Source of the DNA: Sympetrum striolatum
Taxonomy: Eukaryota > Arthropoda > Insecta > Odonata > Libellulidae
DNA: 64,000 nucleotides
Direction of reading: 5' to 3'
Assembly: GCA_947579665.1 (NCBI GenBank)
Contig: OX388350.1
Span: 32,645,393 to 32,709,392, forward strand
In this document: piece by piece, positions 50,667 to 62,485 of the stretch
Position numbering within the stretch: position 1 is the first letter of the stretch
How the letters are laid out: each line of letters begins with the position of its first letter
Notes under the pieces: generated by a model
The model's input: only the letters and a program-made list of their open reading frames with translations
What the model was told of the DNA's origin: nothing
Databases searched by the model: none
Program-made: the position numbers and the translations under genes

Positions 50667-51027
50667 TTCCCAAGGAAAAACGACGAACCGAAAAAAAAGG
50701 ACTTCAAAAAGAACTTTCAAGTCCGTTTTTCCTTGGGAATTTTCCACGTCCTTATGTGCAAAGTCACCTCAACCCTTAGACTTGTATTACCATCAATAAA
50801 ACCTTTACAAAGAAAGAATTCAATTATTTGTCTTTTGCCATGTAATTGTGTCTTAATCAATTTTTCCTATCTTATTCTTAGGTTTTACTACATCCAAAAT
50901 TCTTTTCATATTTTTTATCATACTATCTCATTATTTATTTTATTAATGGGTTAGATGGAAGAAGAGACTTTTTAGCCTCAATCTCGCCCAAATAAAAGAC
51001 GATTTATTATTATTATTATTTATTAAA
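50667..51027 (+). mobile_element. SINE (family S) body and tail, best-preserved copy
   Basis: It starts with the hairpin arm TTCCCAAGGAAAAACG (50667) and its partner TTTCAAGTCCGTTTTTCC (about 50715-50732), followed by CTTATGTGCAAAGTC and CTCAACCCTT, matching 21408-21530. It then runs into TTCTTAGGTTTTACTACATCC, GGGTTAGATGGAAGAAGAGA, CTCAATCTCGCCCAAATAAA and GACGATTTATTATTATTATT, matching 18062-18300. This copy thus links two otherwise separate fragments into one element with a (TTA)n tail, as in I-type LINE partners. No tRNA head is attached here, so it may be 5'-truncated. The frame at 50733-50954 lies inside it and is not a gene. Confidence 0.88.
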
Positions 51028-51480
51028 ATATTTTATATGACGATAGGTTTGATGGAGCAGGAAAATTTTAGCTTTTGATCCACCTGAAGAAAGACCTATA
51101 ATTTTTATTATTAATTTTATCAACTAATAATTTGTTCAGCCAAGATGTCAGCCATGATATAGTATTAACTTAATTTTAAGAAATGATATTCTGCTAATCA
51201 ATTTAATGAGCTCAAATATGCTTTCCTTGAAAAAAAGGCGGTTAAATATTTTCAATCTCCCGCGAAGGTCTCGCTTGAAAATCTAAGAAGTCCTTTACAT
51301 ATGATTACACCATTAGAATTATTAAAGAAATCCGTCACAAAGAAATCATAATCTCATTCCTTCTTACTTTCACGAATAATAGACAATCCCTCTAATGTAC
51401 GTCCCTATAAGAACCGGTACTGTTTTTTCGTTATCTGTGAAAAAATCCCACCGTTTGCATTCCTTCGAGAGTGAAAAAAG
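51028..51480. other. AT-rich spacer
   Basis: 51036-51110 may hold a very diverged echo of the preceding tail (GATAGGTTTGATGGAGCAGG). Otherwise nothing recognised. Confidence 0.35.
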
Positions 51481-52565
51481 CATCTTGGTTTTATTTTTCA
51501 ACGGGGCCTCGCAAAAAAACAAGCGAGAGGACATAACACTTAACCCTTTCCTCACAAAATCCGACCGTCTAGGTCATCTAAATTATTCAAAAGCTCCGGC
51601 CTCAAATCTCATGCCTAACGAACTTTCCCACTTTCCTTCGGTAACGAGAGAAATTGGATTAAAAGAGTAAAAAAAAGCGAGCGGAGGTACATACGGGAAA
51701 CATGTCTCTTTACCAAATCAACTGACGTCTGGGCGCGGTTGCACGGTAATAGAAAGGAGTTCTCTCGCATTACTCATTTTTTCCTCGACATCCCAAGTCC
51801 CCGCGAAATTTCAGGCACTACTTACCTTTGATCATCAAGGAATCCATCTCTATATATAGAGGATAAAAAGGGGGCAAAAAAGCCTCCACCGTCTCGCCCT
51901 TTCAAAAATGACCCAAGAAATAAATTTACAAACACAAAAAAGGAGAGAGGAGGAGGCATCCTTGTTTTTGCGATTCCTTTTTCAATACCCCGTCTGCACT
52001 CCAATTTTCTTCTCCTGCTTATCGGGCAGCGTCTCAATCGGCTGTAATGCCTCCTTTTTTTGCATCCCTTTGTAGCTGGTCACATGACCCCTCCCACGAC
52101 CACCCCCGCCTCCCCGCTTTTATTTCATCCTTACCCGAGATTACAAGTTCTCTTTGCCCGGGGACACGACGTAGGGGGTGGAGCGAGAAGATATAAAAAA
52201 AATCTGAAACTTTTCCCCTTATTTCCTTATGCGTGCTGTCTCCACCCGTACCTTTCTGCCATTCATTTCACCTTTCTTTACCCCTTTCTCCTGTCTTACG
52301 GAGCGTCCCTTTGGTGGGACCTGCCGTCCAAAGAGTTTCTTCCCTTCTCTGCATCTTTGGGATACTCTTCCTCTCTCGCGACATGTCCTCCTTGTCTCGC
52401 ACCCCTCCCTACGCCGTCTCCTCCCTCCCCGCTCTTCTTCTTCTCGATAATATTTTCCTTTATGGAAGGTAAAGTTCCCATTCTCATTAGAGATTGGGAG
52501 CGCAAATGGTATGCCACTAGATGAAGACACTTCTTTGCGTCTTCTTCCTTCTGTCCTTCTCATTC
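51481..52565. other. largest GC-richer patch, strong pyrimidine bias
   Basis: The plus strand is C/T-rich from about 52055 to 52450, after a purine-rich run at 51938-51957. Many overlapping frames on both strands (longest 52060-52524 plus, 154 codons; 52219-52563 minus, 114 codons) are by-products of this bias. A minus-strand donor-like CAAAG/GTAAGTAG lies at about 51824-51834 without an identifiable exon. No recognised gene. Confidence 0.45.
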
Positions 52566-54150
52566 TCTTGTGTTTATCGGAAGGTTGGTTTTGGGATATG
52601 TTCGTTTTCGGTCTGCTACCCTCTCCATAATTTCAAAACACGTTAATATAAACAGTTATACGATAGGTATTCCAAAGAGAAATATGAATATTTTCTTCTT
52701 TGTTGAGAAGGGATCACCCTCATTGACTAACGCTGGCTTCACTGAACTGACCGACACCCAATGCAAAAGACCTCGTTTAAAAAAAATCTTCCGGCTGTAT
52801 GTCTTTAAATGGTTTGAAATTAATTTTGCGTATCAGTAATTGATAAGGAGCCGTCAAGCACTTCCTCAGATGTGGGGTTAAACTAATAGAAATGTCTTTT
52901 GATTATGATATTGAAAGGAAGCAGTGATATCTAAAATGGAAATGAAACTTTAACTTAGCACAGGAAAGCTTGCGACTTAACTCAAGGTTATTCAAGACGT
53001 GAAAAATAACGACACCCAATGGCATCGGATATTCAATACTGCTGTAGAAATCTATATTTTAGGGAAAGTTGGGTTTCATAGATGAAATATTTTCATGTAA
53101 ATCTTACATTTATTAGATTTATAGCAAGATGGAAAGAGAATATAGAATATACAAAAATCTTTTTTGTCGCTCAATTTAAAATTGACTATTACATCCATGG
53201 CTGGAGTTCAAGAGGATTTTTTTGGACTTTCAAAATCATTTTAATTCCAATATGCTATCACATATATCATATGACCTGCAGCATTAAACAATGAGAGGAA
53301 ATTTTAAATAATTTGAACGACTAGAAATATACTTGATTTATTTAATTCTTGAATTTAAAGTTTAATTTTTTTTTCATTATTTTTACAATATTTGGCTCAC
53401 AATTACTCAACAGTGTTTTAGTTATTAAAGTTGTAATTACTTCGAATCTCAAACATAGTAATCATTTCGCATCACTTAAACTAATGAAATGAGATTAATT
53501 CATTATCTCACTTATATAAGAAATTTGTAATATATTGAATTATTTCTACTTCTAATATATGATAGCATTGCATATCAATTAATGACGATTTGCCGCGCTG
53601 AACGGGGGCAGTTGGCAAATACTGACAATGGTGCCAGCTCATTGTGTTATCCTGTAAGAATGCGGGACTTTAAGCTCGATGATAGTTGATTAAAATCTAT
53701 GAGGATGATGTAGACTTTGCCATAACTAACTTAATGAATAATACTTGAAAACAACGAAATTTGTACGAATTTCGATTGATCTGATGATCCAAGTTAACAA
53801 GATATTCTTTCAGAAAATCCATGTTTTAGCAAATTTATTCTAAATTTGTCCTGTATCAATACAATCTTCTAGCGAATAATATCTCATTTTTTTCGTAGCA
53901 TGAATTGGTTCCATGTCCAATGGTTATAGATTCACCATTCAATCTATTTTTGTTAGAAATATTGGAGGCATTTATTTAAATAATAAACATTCAAACTGAA
54001 AAAATACAGAATTTCGAAAAAAATTAAATATAGCCCCGTCATTCGGACTCGGGATTTAATCTATATATATATATTTCCTTCCAACCCTTTCAACGTCTAC
54101 GAATTTATTCCGACGTTTTCTCTAATTTCAGAAAAACCAACTATTACGAT
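52566..54150. other. AT-rich spacer
   Basis: The 89-codon frame at 52570-52839 is unrecognised. Nothing else was seen. Confidence 0.4.
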
Positions 54151-54960
54151 ATCACTTTTGCTCTCCACAGCCGTCAATGCGAAATTAGATTCGATTACTA
54201 CGGAACGAAATCCAATCACTTAAGCACGCCCGATATGCAATTCCATCACGGATAGAGGCATATAAAAATAGGAGTTCTTTCCCCACGGCCGAATAAGAAA
54301 AATACATGTTTCATAAGTCCCGCCAGAGGGAAGGAAAGGAGAAATTCCCTTTAGTCTCATCAACAACAATAAATCCATCGGAGACCGCGGATTCCCTACC
54401 CCTCACCGCAAGCTTGTATTGAGAACGCGGCACAAAACTTAATGATCGCCGAGGTATTCGCGGGGAGGGGGGAGGAAGTCGGAAGGAAATAGTAACCCCG
54501 AAGGAGGGATTATTTGGTATTTCCAAGAGGGAGGGGGAAAGGATCTGTTGCTTGGAGTCGTCGGCTGGATGAATCAGGCAACGCCCCCGCACCATTCATT
54601 CCGACCGCCAAACCCCCTCCCTCTCCGTCTGCGCCCTCTCCCGTGGGGTTTTTGAAACATGGCGTAGACTTCCAAAAGGAATTCAATTGGAACCTCCGCC
54701 GTTTCCTAGAACGTGTGGTTTCGCTTCCACGATGAGGGGGTGTTAGGGGGTATGAGGGATGGCGAGGGGGTATGAGGGAAGGGGGTCTTCGCGCTTCCTG
54801 AGAATAATCCTATCCCTTGCGTTCCTCCCTCTCTGCTTCCGCTTGAGGGCGACCTGAGTTGAGGGAAAAATGTTACCTTGCGGGATGCTGAGATGTTCGG
54901 TTATTTTTCTTTTTCCGGTCCCACCCCTTTGCCCTGCGATAGTCATAATTTCTCGCTCGG
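54151..54960. other. GC-richer patch
   Basis: Opposed frames at 54311-54595 (minus) and 54514-54735 (plus) overlap and are unrecognised. GGGGAGGGGGGAGGA lies at about 54462-54476. It contains the G-run cluster listed next. Confidence 0.4.
54736..54785 (+). other. G-run cluster with an internal 16-bp tandem repeat
   Basis: Six G-runs (54736-54740, 54746-54750, 54756-54758, 54766-54770, 54776-54778, 54781-54785) lie in 50 bases. GGGGGTATGAGGGA occurs twice, at 54746 and 54766. It fits the G-quadruplex sequence rule with loops up to seven bases. Confidence 0.75.
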
Positions 54961-57120
54961 AAGCAGCTAAGTTTTTGATTTTTTTGTTTACGTCCTGGTA
55001 GAAAGTTCTAGATTTTGCTCACTGAAATTGGCTTATGCTGTTCCTTTATAGTTAACGTAGCAATGCAAAATAACTGAGTCCAATTCATGACTCTAGAAAT
55101 TAAAACGTGAATTATGTAAAAATATATCGTCGTACTAAATGAGAACTACATTTATCCTGGATTTTATCGTTCCTGATTTTATGAATTTTTCGATCTTAAT
55201 TTTTATATTAGCTACGTTTTCCTTTTTTCACCACCCTTGTGGGTTATTTTGCTTACAGTAGTGTATTTGTCTTCTTCAAATTTAGTTTAGAAGATATTTC
55301 CTCACAATCCCAATATTTTTGCGTTTTTCCTAAAACATGTTCATGTATGTAATCGCAATTGAGGTTAAATGGAAGGGAGACTAACTTGGGTCTATCTTCG
55401 CCTTAACAAAGAGTTGATCAGTTCATTCTATGAAATATTGTTCATTTCTCTTTCGATGCAGGAAAGAGTAACATGCATCTTTTAAACTCAATCACCTCAG
55501 TTTTGTCCACGCTTTTTTACATAAAAGCTTGACATGAATTATGCTGAATTTATTTTTGTTAGTAATTGTTATAAAAAGTGTTAGCAATAGGATCATCGTA
55601 CAAACTTACTTGGAGGTCTTACACTTATATCATTTTGGATGAGAGTAAGGCGAACTACCTCACTCCTCATCGCTGGTATCGTTCTATTCCCGGAGCCTTA
55701 TGTTGCTAATAATGGAGGGTTTAAGATTAGGACCGACTTCCGTTATGAATATTCTACAAACAAACAGTTTTTCTCACAATTTTCATATATTAAATGAATT
55801 TAAAATAGAAACTTTCCTTCGGGATACTATTTTACAACTGTCTACCGTATGAAGCCATTGAGTAGAGTGTAATCTCGGCTGATGATAGATCGTTCTGGAA
55901 TCGCGTTCTCTTATCGAACTATTGGTTAAGATGAATTTTTCTGAGGTCCTAAAATTAATTTGCATGGAACCAAGAAGCTCGCTCTGTCACCACATTGTTT
56001 GTTGATCATTTTTGAATTTTCGTAAATCGATGCTACGTCGGAACTAAACTCATTAAATCAATTCATAAAACAGAATAAACATCTCCGATAGGCGGATAAG
56101 TGTTCAACTAGATAATTTTTTACAAAGTGCATTAAAATATTTATCATGTACCACCCTTTGTAAAGTGCTTTCTTTTCATAAGTATCATTTCATTATACTC
56201 TTCTTCACGATTTTCTGCTGATTATATATTTTTAGTTGACAAAGGTTCTTAGCGATAAACGGTATTTAGTGAATAATCGCCTGATGATGGCAGCTGTTCG
56301 CAGAAACTGATAGTGGATAACAAAAGGGTGTAAAAAGTACTAGTCTTTCTTTCGCCTTTCGTTACGATGAGGTTTTCTCGCACCCGCCGTTTCGTCACCT
56401 TAAAGTTAGCCGTATGAAACAAAAAGCAATAATGAATGTCATTCCATCGGCCTGAAACAATAAATGAACTGTGAATAATGAACACAACTAAAAATTGAAA
56501 TTTCAAAATTTCTATCAATTTCACTTGCGGTAAGTTCTTTAACAGGAGAAGAATAAAACAATAACTAGGCAGCACGTATGTACGAACAAATTTTTCTGAG
56601 GTATTGCTTAAACAATATTTTGCTAATTTCTTTTTCCTCCAAAATAAATACATAATATGCATATATATAATATAAATACATACTTTATAAATAATAATAT
56701 GTAATATGGAGCTTGTATTGATATAAAGAGCCACTGAGGGCAAATATAATGAAATATTATATTGGATTTGTAGAGAGTATTACCAGGTTTAAAAATGATC
56801 TCGAGTGGAAAATTTAGGATCGATGTTCTTAAATTTTAGGTTGATATAATATAAATAGCAAACAAATATAAAAATACATATATATGTGTGATCCAATATT
56901 CCTCTTTAAGATACATGTACAAGTATATTATATTATAAGAAAAAAATGACTATGAGATGAAGAGAAAAATAACGCCGGACATAAAAGTACAACTGATGAC
57001 GCTGAGGGGTTAATTTTATAGCAGAATAAATGTAACGGTTAGTCGATTGATTTAAGAAGTGATTTCTGAAAATAATTAGTTCATATAAAATCGTTTCTTA
57101 AAAAAATCATGCCTTTTATG
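54961..57120. other. AT-rich spacer with a short repeat-like core
   Basis: About 56278-56320 has CGCCTGATGATGGCAGCTG followed by GCAGAAACTGATAGTGGAT, resembling the CCTGATGATG...GAAACC cores of the foldback family. No inverted partner was found. The 164-codon minus frame at 56249-56743 spans it and is unrecognised. Confidence 0.4.
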
Positions 57121-57625
57121 CGATTAAAATATTTGCGAAAGGGGGCGGGACGTTTGCAAAAAAAATGGAAACGGTTTACCCTTAGTCGCCGTCTCTCGAT
57201 TCGGCGTAAAAGGAAGCTGCGTTTGATGTTTTGGTTAGGGATGATGCATCACCGGCTGAGTGTTTCTCAGAACCAGAAATAAGGCGATTCATTCACGTCG
57301 GACCGAGTTTTCCGAGGAAAATCCATGAGAGCCTTCTTACACTGTTTTTTGGTTAATTAATTTAGGAGTCCCACGACGGCAGGGGTCGAAAAACCTCTAA
57401 TCTTCTTAGTTTCAATCGGAGTTTAGTTCAATTTCCGATTCTCGGAGGACAAAGGAAAGAGAAGTAACCAAATCCTTCCTTTGCCGAGAAGTAAATGACC
57501 GGCTTAGACGCGGAGTGCGCTGATATCTCTGAGGTGAGAGAAAACGTTTTTATCAAAAGTCGGAACTCTTCACCGCACCACGCGGGACGATCTAAGCCTA
57601 CGGATCGGACAGTTACTGCTCCTTT
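57121..57625. other. GC-richer patch
   Basis: A plus frame starts at 57495 (MTGLDAECADISE) and meets GTGAGAG, a donor-like site, after 13 codons. Read through, it gives 92 codons. It is unrecognised and not called as a gene. Confidence 0.35.
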
Positions 57626-58455
57626 GAGAACTTGGTTTTTCCTCAGGCGAGGTACTGTGAAAGTTAAGGCCTATTTAGTAGTTTTGTTAAATTTACCTTG
57701 TATTTGTAATTTGAAAATAGCTCTTTGCGGTATTCTTCTTCCATTGTGCGTCTTATTAGGAGGACCGTGTTGAGAAACCCACGGAAAATACCACAGAAGT
57801 GGAATAAAATTATTGGACACATTTACGTCGCATTTTTTGTGGTCAAGAGTATGATTTGAAGGTTTTCTTGGTGTGATACTTTGAATTTCTTTCAAGTCAA
57901 TTAAATTTCATAACAAAATCTACGGAGGAGAACTAGATGTTGTTGAAATCTAACATATCATGAGGCATACATATATATAAGCTATAGAAATGTGATTAAT
58001 AAAATACTTTAGTTAAAAAGTAAAGTATATATCCGTACCATATAAATTCCTTAAATTACATAATTGTTGTTAGTCTTGGTACCTACCTTGGATTTCTGTG
58101 AAAAGTATACACGATATTAGGTTGGGTTAGAAACGTATATATTCACTCTAAAAAAGAATATTATACGTAAATATTGTATTTTTTGTCTTGTGTTTCTGTC
58201 CCTTGAAGTAACTTTTTGAAATAAGGAATATATTACAATCCTCAGCGTTGAAAATTGGTATGCAAAACGTTATTTTTCTATTTTAGTGTACCTGTTTGCT
58301 TTCGTAACAAAGAGTAGATACCTAAGTTCTCCTTGTATATTCCTCTCGTTACTGAAAACTAAAGATTGAACTGAAAAAGGTTGAGCTTCCATGTAAAATT
58401 TTCACAGTGGAGCGTGCATCCATTAAAAGGAGTAGGGTATTGACATATTTGCATA
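57626..58455. other. AT-rich spacer
   Basis: No feature recognised. Confidence 0.4.
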
Positions 58456-58458
58456 TAA

Positions 58459-58520
58459 TGGGTGCACCTAGGAAAAATCCCAAGAAAAAAAAATTGAAAA
58501 AAGTCTGATGGCACCAGGAA
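58459..58520 (-). mobile_element. SINE body fragment (family S), minus strand
   Basis: The reverse complement matches 21445-21505: a GTCCTG/TTCCTGG block, CAGACTTTTTTCAA, TTTTTTCTTGGGA and TTTTTCCTAGGTGCACCC. It is truncated at both ends. Confidence 0.8.
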
Positions 58521-58593
58521 TACTACCATTAAAAGTGGAGCATACTACTATTAATACTTGAAACAAAATATTCCATACAGGGAGAATCAATGA

Positions 58594-58720
58594 ATGTCCG
58601 TGGCATATCAGAAGTTAGAGCTTCTGCCCGGAAATGGAAGCCCTGGGTTCGAGCTGGGTTCTCCTTTGTATTTGTCATTTCCATTTATCCTGTACGTACA
58701 TGATGCACGTGCAAAATGTC
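58594..58720 (+). mobile_element. tRNA-like SINE head with partial body
   Basis: GGCATATCAGAAGTTAGAGC (A-box region) and GGGTTCGAGCTGGGTTC (a B box with a mutated second half) are spaced as in a tRNA-derived head. TTCTCCTTTG and GATGCACGTGCAAAATG may be a decayed body. The 72-codon frame starting at 58594 is not a gene. It lies beside, and opposite in orientation to, the body fragment at 58459-58520. Confidence 0.55.
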
Positions 58721-59035
58721 TCACCTTTTTCTCATTCCTGAGGGTCGGTATGAATGCTCATGCATCAGTACATTTTTATATTGAAGTTTATGTATTGAAT
58801 ATACCATTTTAGTGCTGCATTTCGTGGTGGAAATTCGCCAGTAAATTGGAATTTAGAGTTTTTGAACCAAAACGTTAAATGTAAAAAAAACCTTGAATCA
58901 TCTCCAACGTATTCTGTCCTCAAAAATTGATGAACAGCTTACCGGGTATTTTAATGAACGGTGTTTTCGCAGCGATTTCATACATTTAAAGAGCATGAAA
59001 TTCACCCGGAATGCATTTCAAATCCGTGAGAACGC
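58721..59035. other. spacer
   Basis: No feature recognised. Confidence 0.4.
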
Positions 59036-59905
59036 AGATTAGAAATTATGCAGAGAAGGCGCAAGGGCATCAGTATTAATACCATTATCAAACCTCCACC
59101 AATCAGAAATATTTGTGGAAGAAACAAAACGCGTTCGGGGGGATTTCAGCGATTTCTCTCCGTTCTCCCTTGCTTCTCCCTTTTGCTTAAGCGAATGAGA
59201 GAGGAAAGTATAGTCGAAGGACACGGAGGGAAAAAAGACGATGGGAAACTTATTTGGCGCCGCGGAGGAGAACTTTTTACGACTCTGCCAACCAATCAGG
59301 GGACGGGGTCCTATTCAAATCCCCCGAGTCGGAGCGACGCTCGGATTCTAACGCCGCCTTCGGATAAAACCATGAGAGAGAGGGGGGCCCCACGGTCGAG
59401 TTGGGTTCATTGGACCTCATTCCCCGAGATTCAAAGGCGGGAAAGGATTTGCCCACGGTCTCCAATCATTTTTACGTCCTTTTCCCCCTTCCACGATTCC
59501 CAAACACTTCACGCGTCTCACCCATCACTCATTCGAATTAATATTTTCGGCTTTTTTTGTTAAACACCGAAGGCGTTAATGAATCGAGAAGGAATGAGCG
59601 AAGGGGACAAAAGAATCGCTGTTTTAAACTCGCCGGAGTCGCTTTCCCGTGAAGGGAGTCTCTGATTGCTCACAGGCGAGCGTTTTCTGTTTCCCTTCGA
59701 TTTTTTTCCCGCGCTGGAAATTGAAAACATCTCTACCGAAAACAAAATGGGTATTCAGAGTTGGTGCGCGAGGCGGGAGATTGCTTCTGGTGGGAGCGGA
59801 TGGTGGTCCGGGATATGCGGAAGATGCTGGATGCTGCGGTGGGATTTCGCGGCGGTCCGCAAATTAGCATTTTAATCGATGGGATCGATTCGTAAAGCGA
59901 TATCT
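59036..59905. other. GC-richer, CpG-containing patch with CCAATCAG boxes and the longest frame
   Basis: Two CCAATCAG words (59099-59106 and 59292-59299) lie in a CpG-containing patch, which could be promoter-like. The longest frame in the window (59048-59563 plus, 171 codons) crosses it. Its translation is basic and Ser/Pro/Arg-rich with no domain I recognise, and it is opposed by minus frames. Further frames at 59560-59745, 59649-59867 and 59666-59875 overlap. I treat all of them as read-through. Confidence 0.45.
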
Positions 59906-61102
59906 CTGCTTGAGGAAAGAAGTTGTTTCTAAATGAAATTCATGATGATGCCACACTTATTTTAATATGGGCTACAATGGGCACAATCAGTTGTATTTAG
60001 AAAATTTTCATGTCATGAATGAATGAGACTAAATTATTTACAATTACAATCCGTTCTGGATAGCTGGGTAAAAGAAAGTGAGGGTAACTCCACCGGAAAA
60101 AGAAGTTCTTCTATATGGATTACATTGTAGTAAATTTATGATGATTTGAACCAAATTGTTTGATACAACTATTTAATGTTAACAGTGGAATGACTGCTGT
60201 AATTCTATTACTACACATTTCCAAAAGTCTTCCAAAAATTAAATGTATATGAAATTCATTTTGAATTGCAGCACACGCAATATTGGCTCATTTTAGTAAG
60301 AATTGAATGGAAACAAGTTGAAAATTTCAAATCTCGAAAAGTTCACCATTTCTTAAGCTATTCATATAACCAAAATTTCATAGATTTGAATGCTATGGTA
60401 ACTCAAGAATATTTAAAATAAGGATATTTAGTACAAAATTGAATAACTCAAATGGTGTTTACAGACGTATTATACGAGAATAGAGCTAGGTAAATTGTTT
60501 GATATGCCACTCAAAAGAACGAAGGGTATGCGTTACATACATGCACTTTTCATTGGATTGAAGGAATAATATCGGAGTGAGTAAAAAAATGCAAGCCATA
60601 AAATTATGGCATTTCCAAAATGTTTGAATATCAGGATTAAAAATTAAACTAATGCAAATTATAAAAGAGGAGGCGTATATAGATTATATCGAGATAAAGT
60701 GAGTTAACAGAATTTTCAACAAAATGGGTATTTCTTATTAAAAAGAAAATAATAAAAACCCGTCGCAGTAAATCGCACAGCTATTAGAGTAAATCCTCAA
60801 ATTAACCTTATGTTTAGTACCAATAGAAAATAAATGCCTACATCCTATTTCCGCTAAGTAATGGAGTTAATTAATATTCTTGAAAATAAAAAGCAGAGTG
60901 GGATAAATGTAGTGGTTTTGAAAGGAAATCTGATATATAACATTGCAAACAATTTTAGAAAAATCCCGAAATTCCTCGATTCCAATTTTGTTGATGATTG
61001 TATGAAATAACAGAATTTAACACCAATAATAACTGAGAATTAGTCTTTCAATTTCATATTAGATGAAATCGATGGTTGAAGGCGTCACTTGGTGTTAATA
61101 CA
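59906..61102. other. AT-rich spacer
   Basis: No feature recognised. Confidence 0.4.
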
Positions 61103-61204
61103 TTATTAAAATGAAATACTTAGTACTATCCACAGAAAATTGATTGTACGACCGGTCGTAAAATCAATTTTCTGTGGATAGTACTAAGTATTTCATTTTA
61201 ATAA
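61103..61204. repeat. 102-bp near-perfect palindrome
   Basis: Two 51-base arms are complementary at every position except one (61146 against 61161). There is no loop: the centre is the perfect 14-base palindrome TACGACCGGTCGTA (61147-61160). The arms contain ATGAAATACTTAGTACTATC and CCACAGAAAATTGAT. Near identity of the arms implies a recent origin or gene conversion. The CCACAG motif is shared with the foldbacks at 4.2 and 29.0 kb. Confidence 0.97.
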
Positions 61205-61720
61205 AGATATTAGATACCATGATGTAATGAGGATTTTCTTTATGGTGTTAACGTATACAATTTTTCTGTAGTTTGTAAAATTATTTGCAATTTGAATAAA
61301 AGTAAATCGGAGCCAAAAATATATCTACAGCATCCTTAAGATACAGAACCATTCTTATAGTGTTTTACATTAATGCTCTTGTTTCTCAGAAATCGAGCTA
61401 TATTTCCCAATTAAAAATATATACCGTCAATCGTTGATAAAGTTCGTAAATTATTTTTAAAAAAATTCCTTTTATACAGGAACCCTTTCTGATTAAGATC
61501 TAACGATTAACTGTTACATTTTTAAGAAATATCACATATATAGTATAAATAACGTAAGGGAATATATTTGGAAATCGCATACAATCGACGTTCAATCTCA
61601 GGAAACAAGAGCAAAATTCCACGAAGTAATGCTTGATCGCATTAATCTTAGTTCACTCCTACTTAGAATGGAGCGCTCATTAATAATTTACATAAATCTA
61701 ATTTCAAATGCATATCATCG
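61205..61720. other. AT-rich spacer
   Basis: No feature recognised. Confidence 0.4.
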
Positions 61721-62485
61721 AGAATCGTCATTTCCGATCGATAATTGGTCAATGCGGCGCGAAAAAAAGAAAGAGAACGGATCGAAAGCACTCTTCTCCC
61801 GCCAATAAAGGCCTTTCGACGAACTGCTTTTAATTTTCTGGAGACCTCTCGCTCGAAAAGAGACCTAAAAGATCGAATTCAGTCCCTCCGGCTCCATCTT
61901 TTTATTTCTCCAGACGCCATCCGCTCTCAATCCTACGTCGATGAGGATCCCTCCGCCATCAGCACCCGTTTTATTTCTCTCCCCCTCTCGCCCCAATACT
62001 TTCCTCGCTAGAGAAGATGACGAGGGTCGAGACGCGGATCACAGACGGGAGAAGTAAGAGATATCATGTATTTATGCGTGCACTGACGGGATTGGAAGGA
62101 GAGTGCCTTCAAGTGGGAAGAGGGTGTCACGCGGGGGGGTTACACGAGGGCACGGGGAAGAGGTGGCGTCGGACAACGACCAAGGGACCAGAAAGTGTCG
62201 AAGGCTTTGTACTCCTGTGTGAGGTGGGGTAGGGTATTGGGTGAGATGGGGGAGGGGGCAAGAGTTAGAAGGCAAAGAGGAGACGGGATTCCAACGATGC
62301 ATTGATGTGTCTCATGCATCCCCTTTTATTCGTAGGCGTCAAAGGAAGGCTGTTGAAGGGTGCAGGGATGGGCAAAGAGGCGGTTGCGAGGAAAAGAAAT
62401 GGATTTCACAGACTGAAAGAGATGCGTGTGCGCTGAGGGGATGCGAGGCCGAGGAGAAAGGATCTTTGTCCATGTGCGTTTAAGA
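61721..62485. other. GC-richer patch with sharp pyrimidine-to-purine switch
   Basis: The plus strand is C/T-rich to about 62010 and G/A-rich from about 62015 to 62470. Frames 61745-62011, 62017-62232 and 62241-62483 (plus) and 62072-62302 (minus) follow the bias and are unrecognised. Confidence 0.45.
62226..62258 (+). other. G-quadruplex-type G-run cluster
   Basis: Five G-runs (62226-62229, 62232-62234, 62239-62241, 62248-62252, 62254-62258) with loops of one to six bases meet the usual sequence rule. Confidence 0.75.

Noticed and set aside
52060..52563. Cluster of 70-154-codon frames on both strands
   Set aside because: They are mutual shadows over a strongly pyrimidine-biased tract and encode low-complexity Pro/Ser/Leu or Arg/Glu-rich sequence.
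57495..57533. ATG with 13 codons ending at GAG/GTGAGAG, possible first exon
   Set aside because: Too short to judge; no downstream exon was recognised.
59048..59563. Longest open frame, 171 codons
   Set aside because: It follows the GC-rich patch, has no recognisable domain, is opposed by minus-strand frames and has amino-acid content dictated by base composition.
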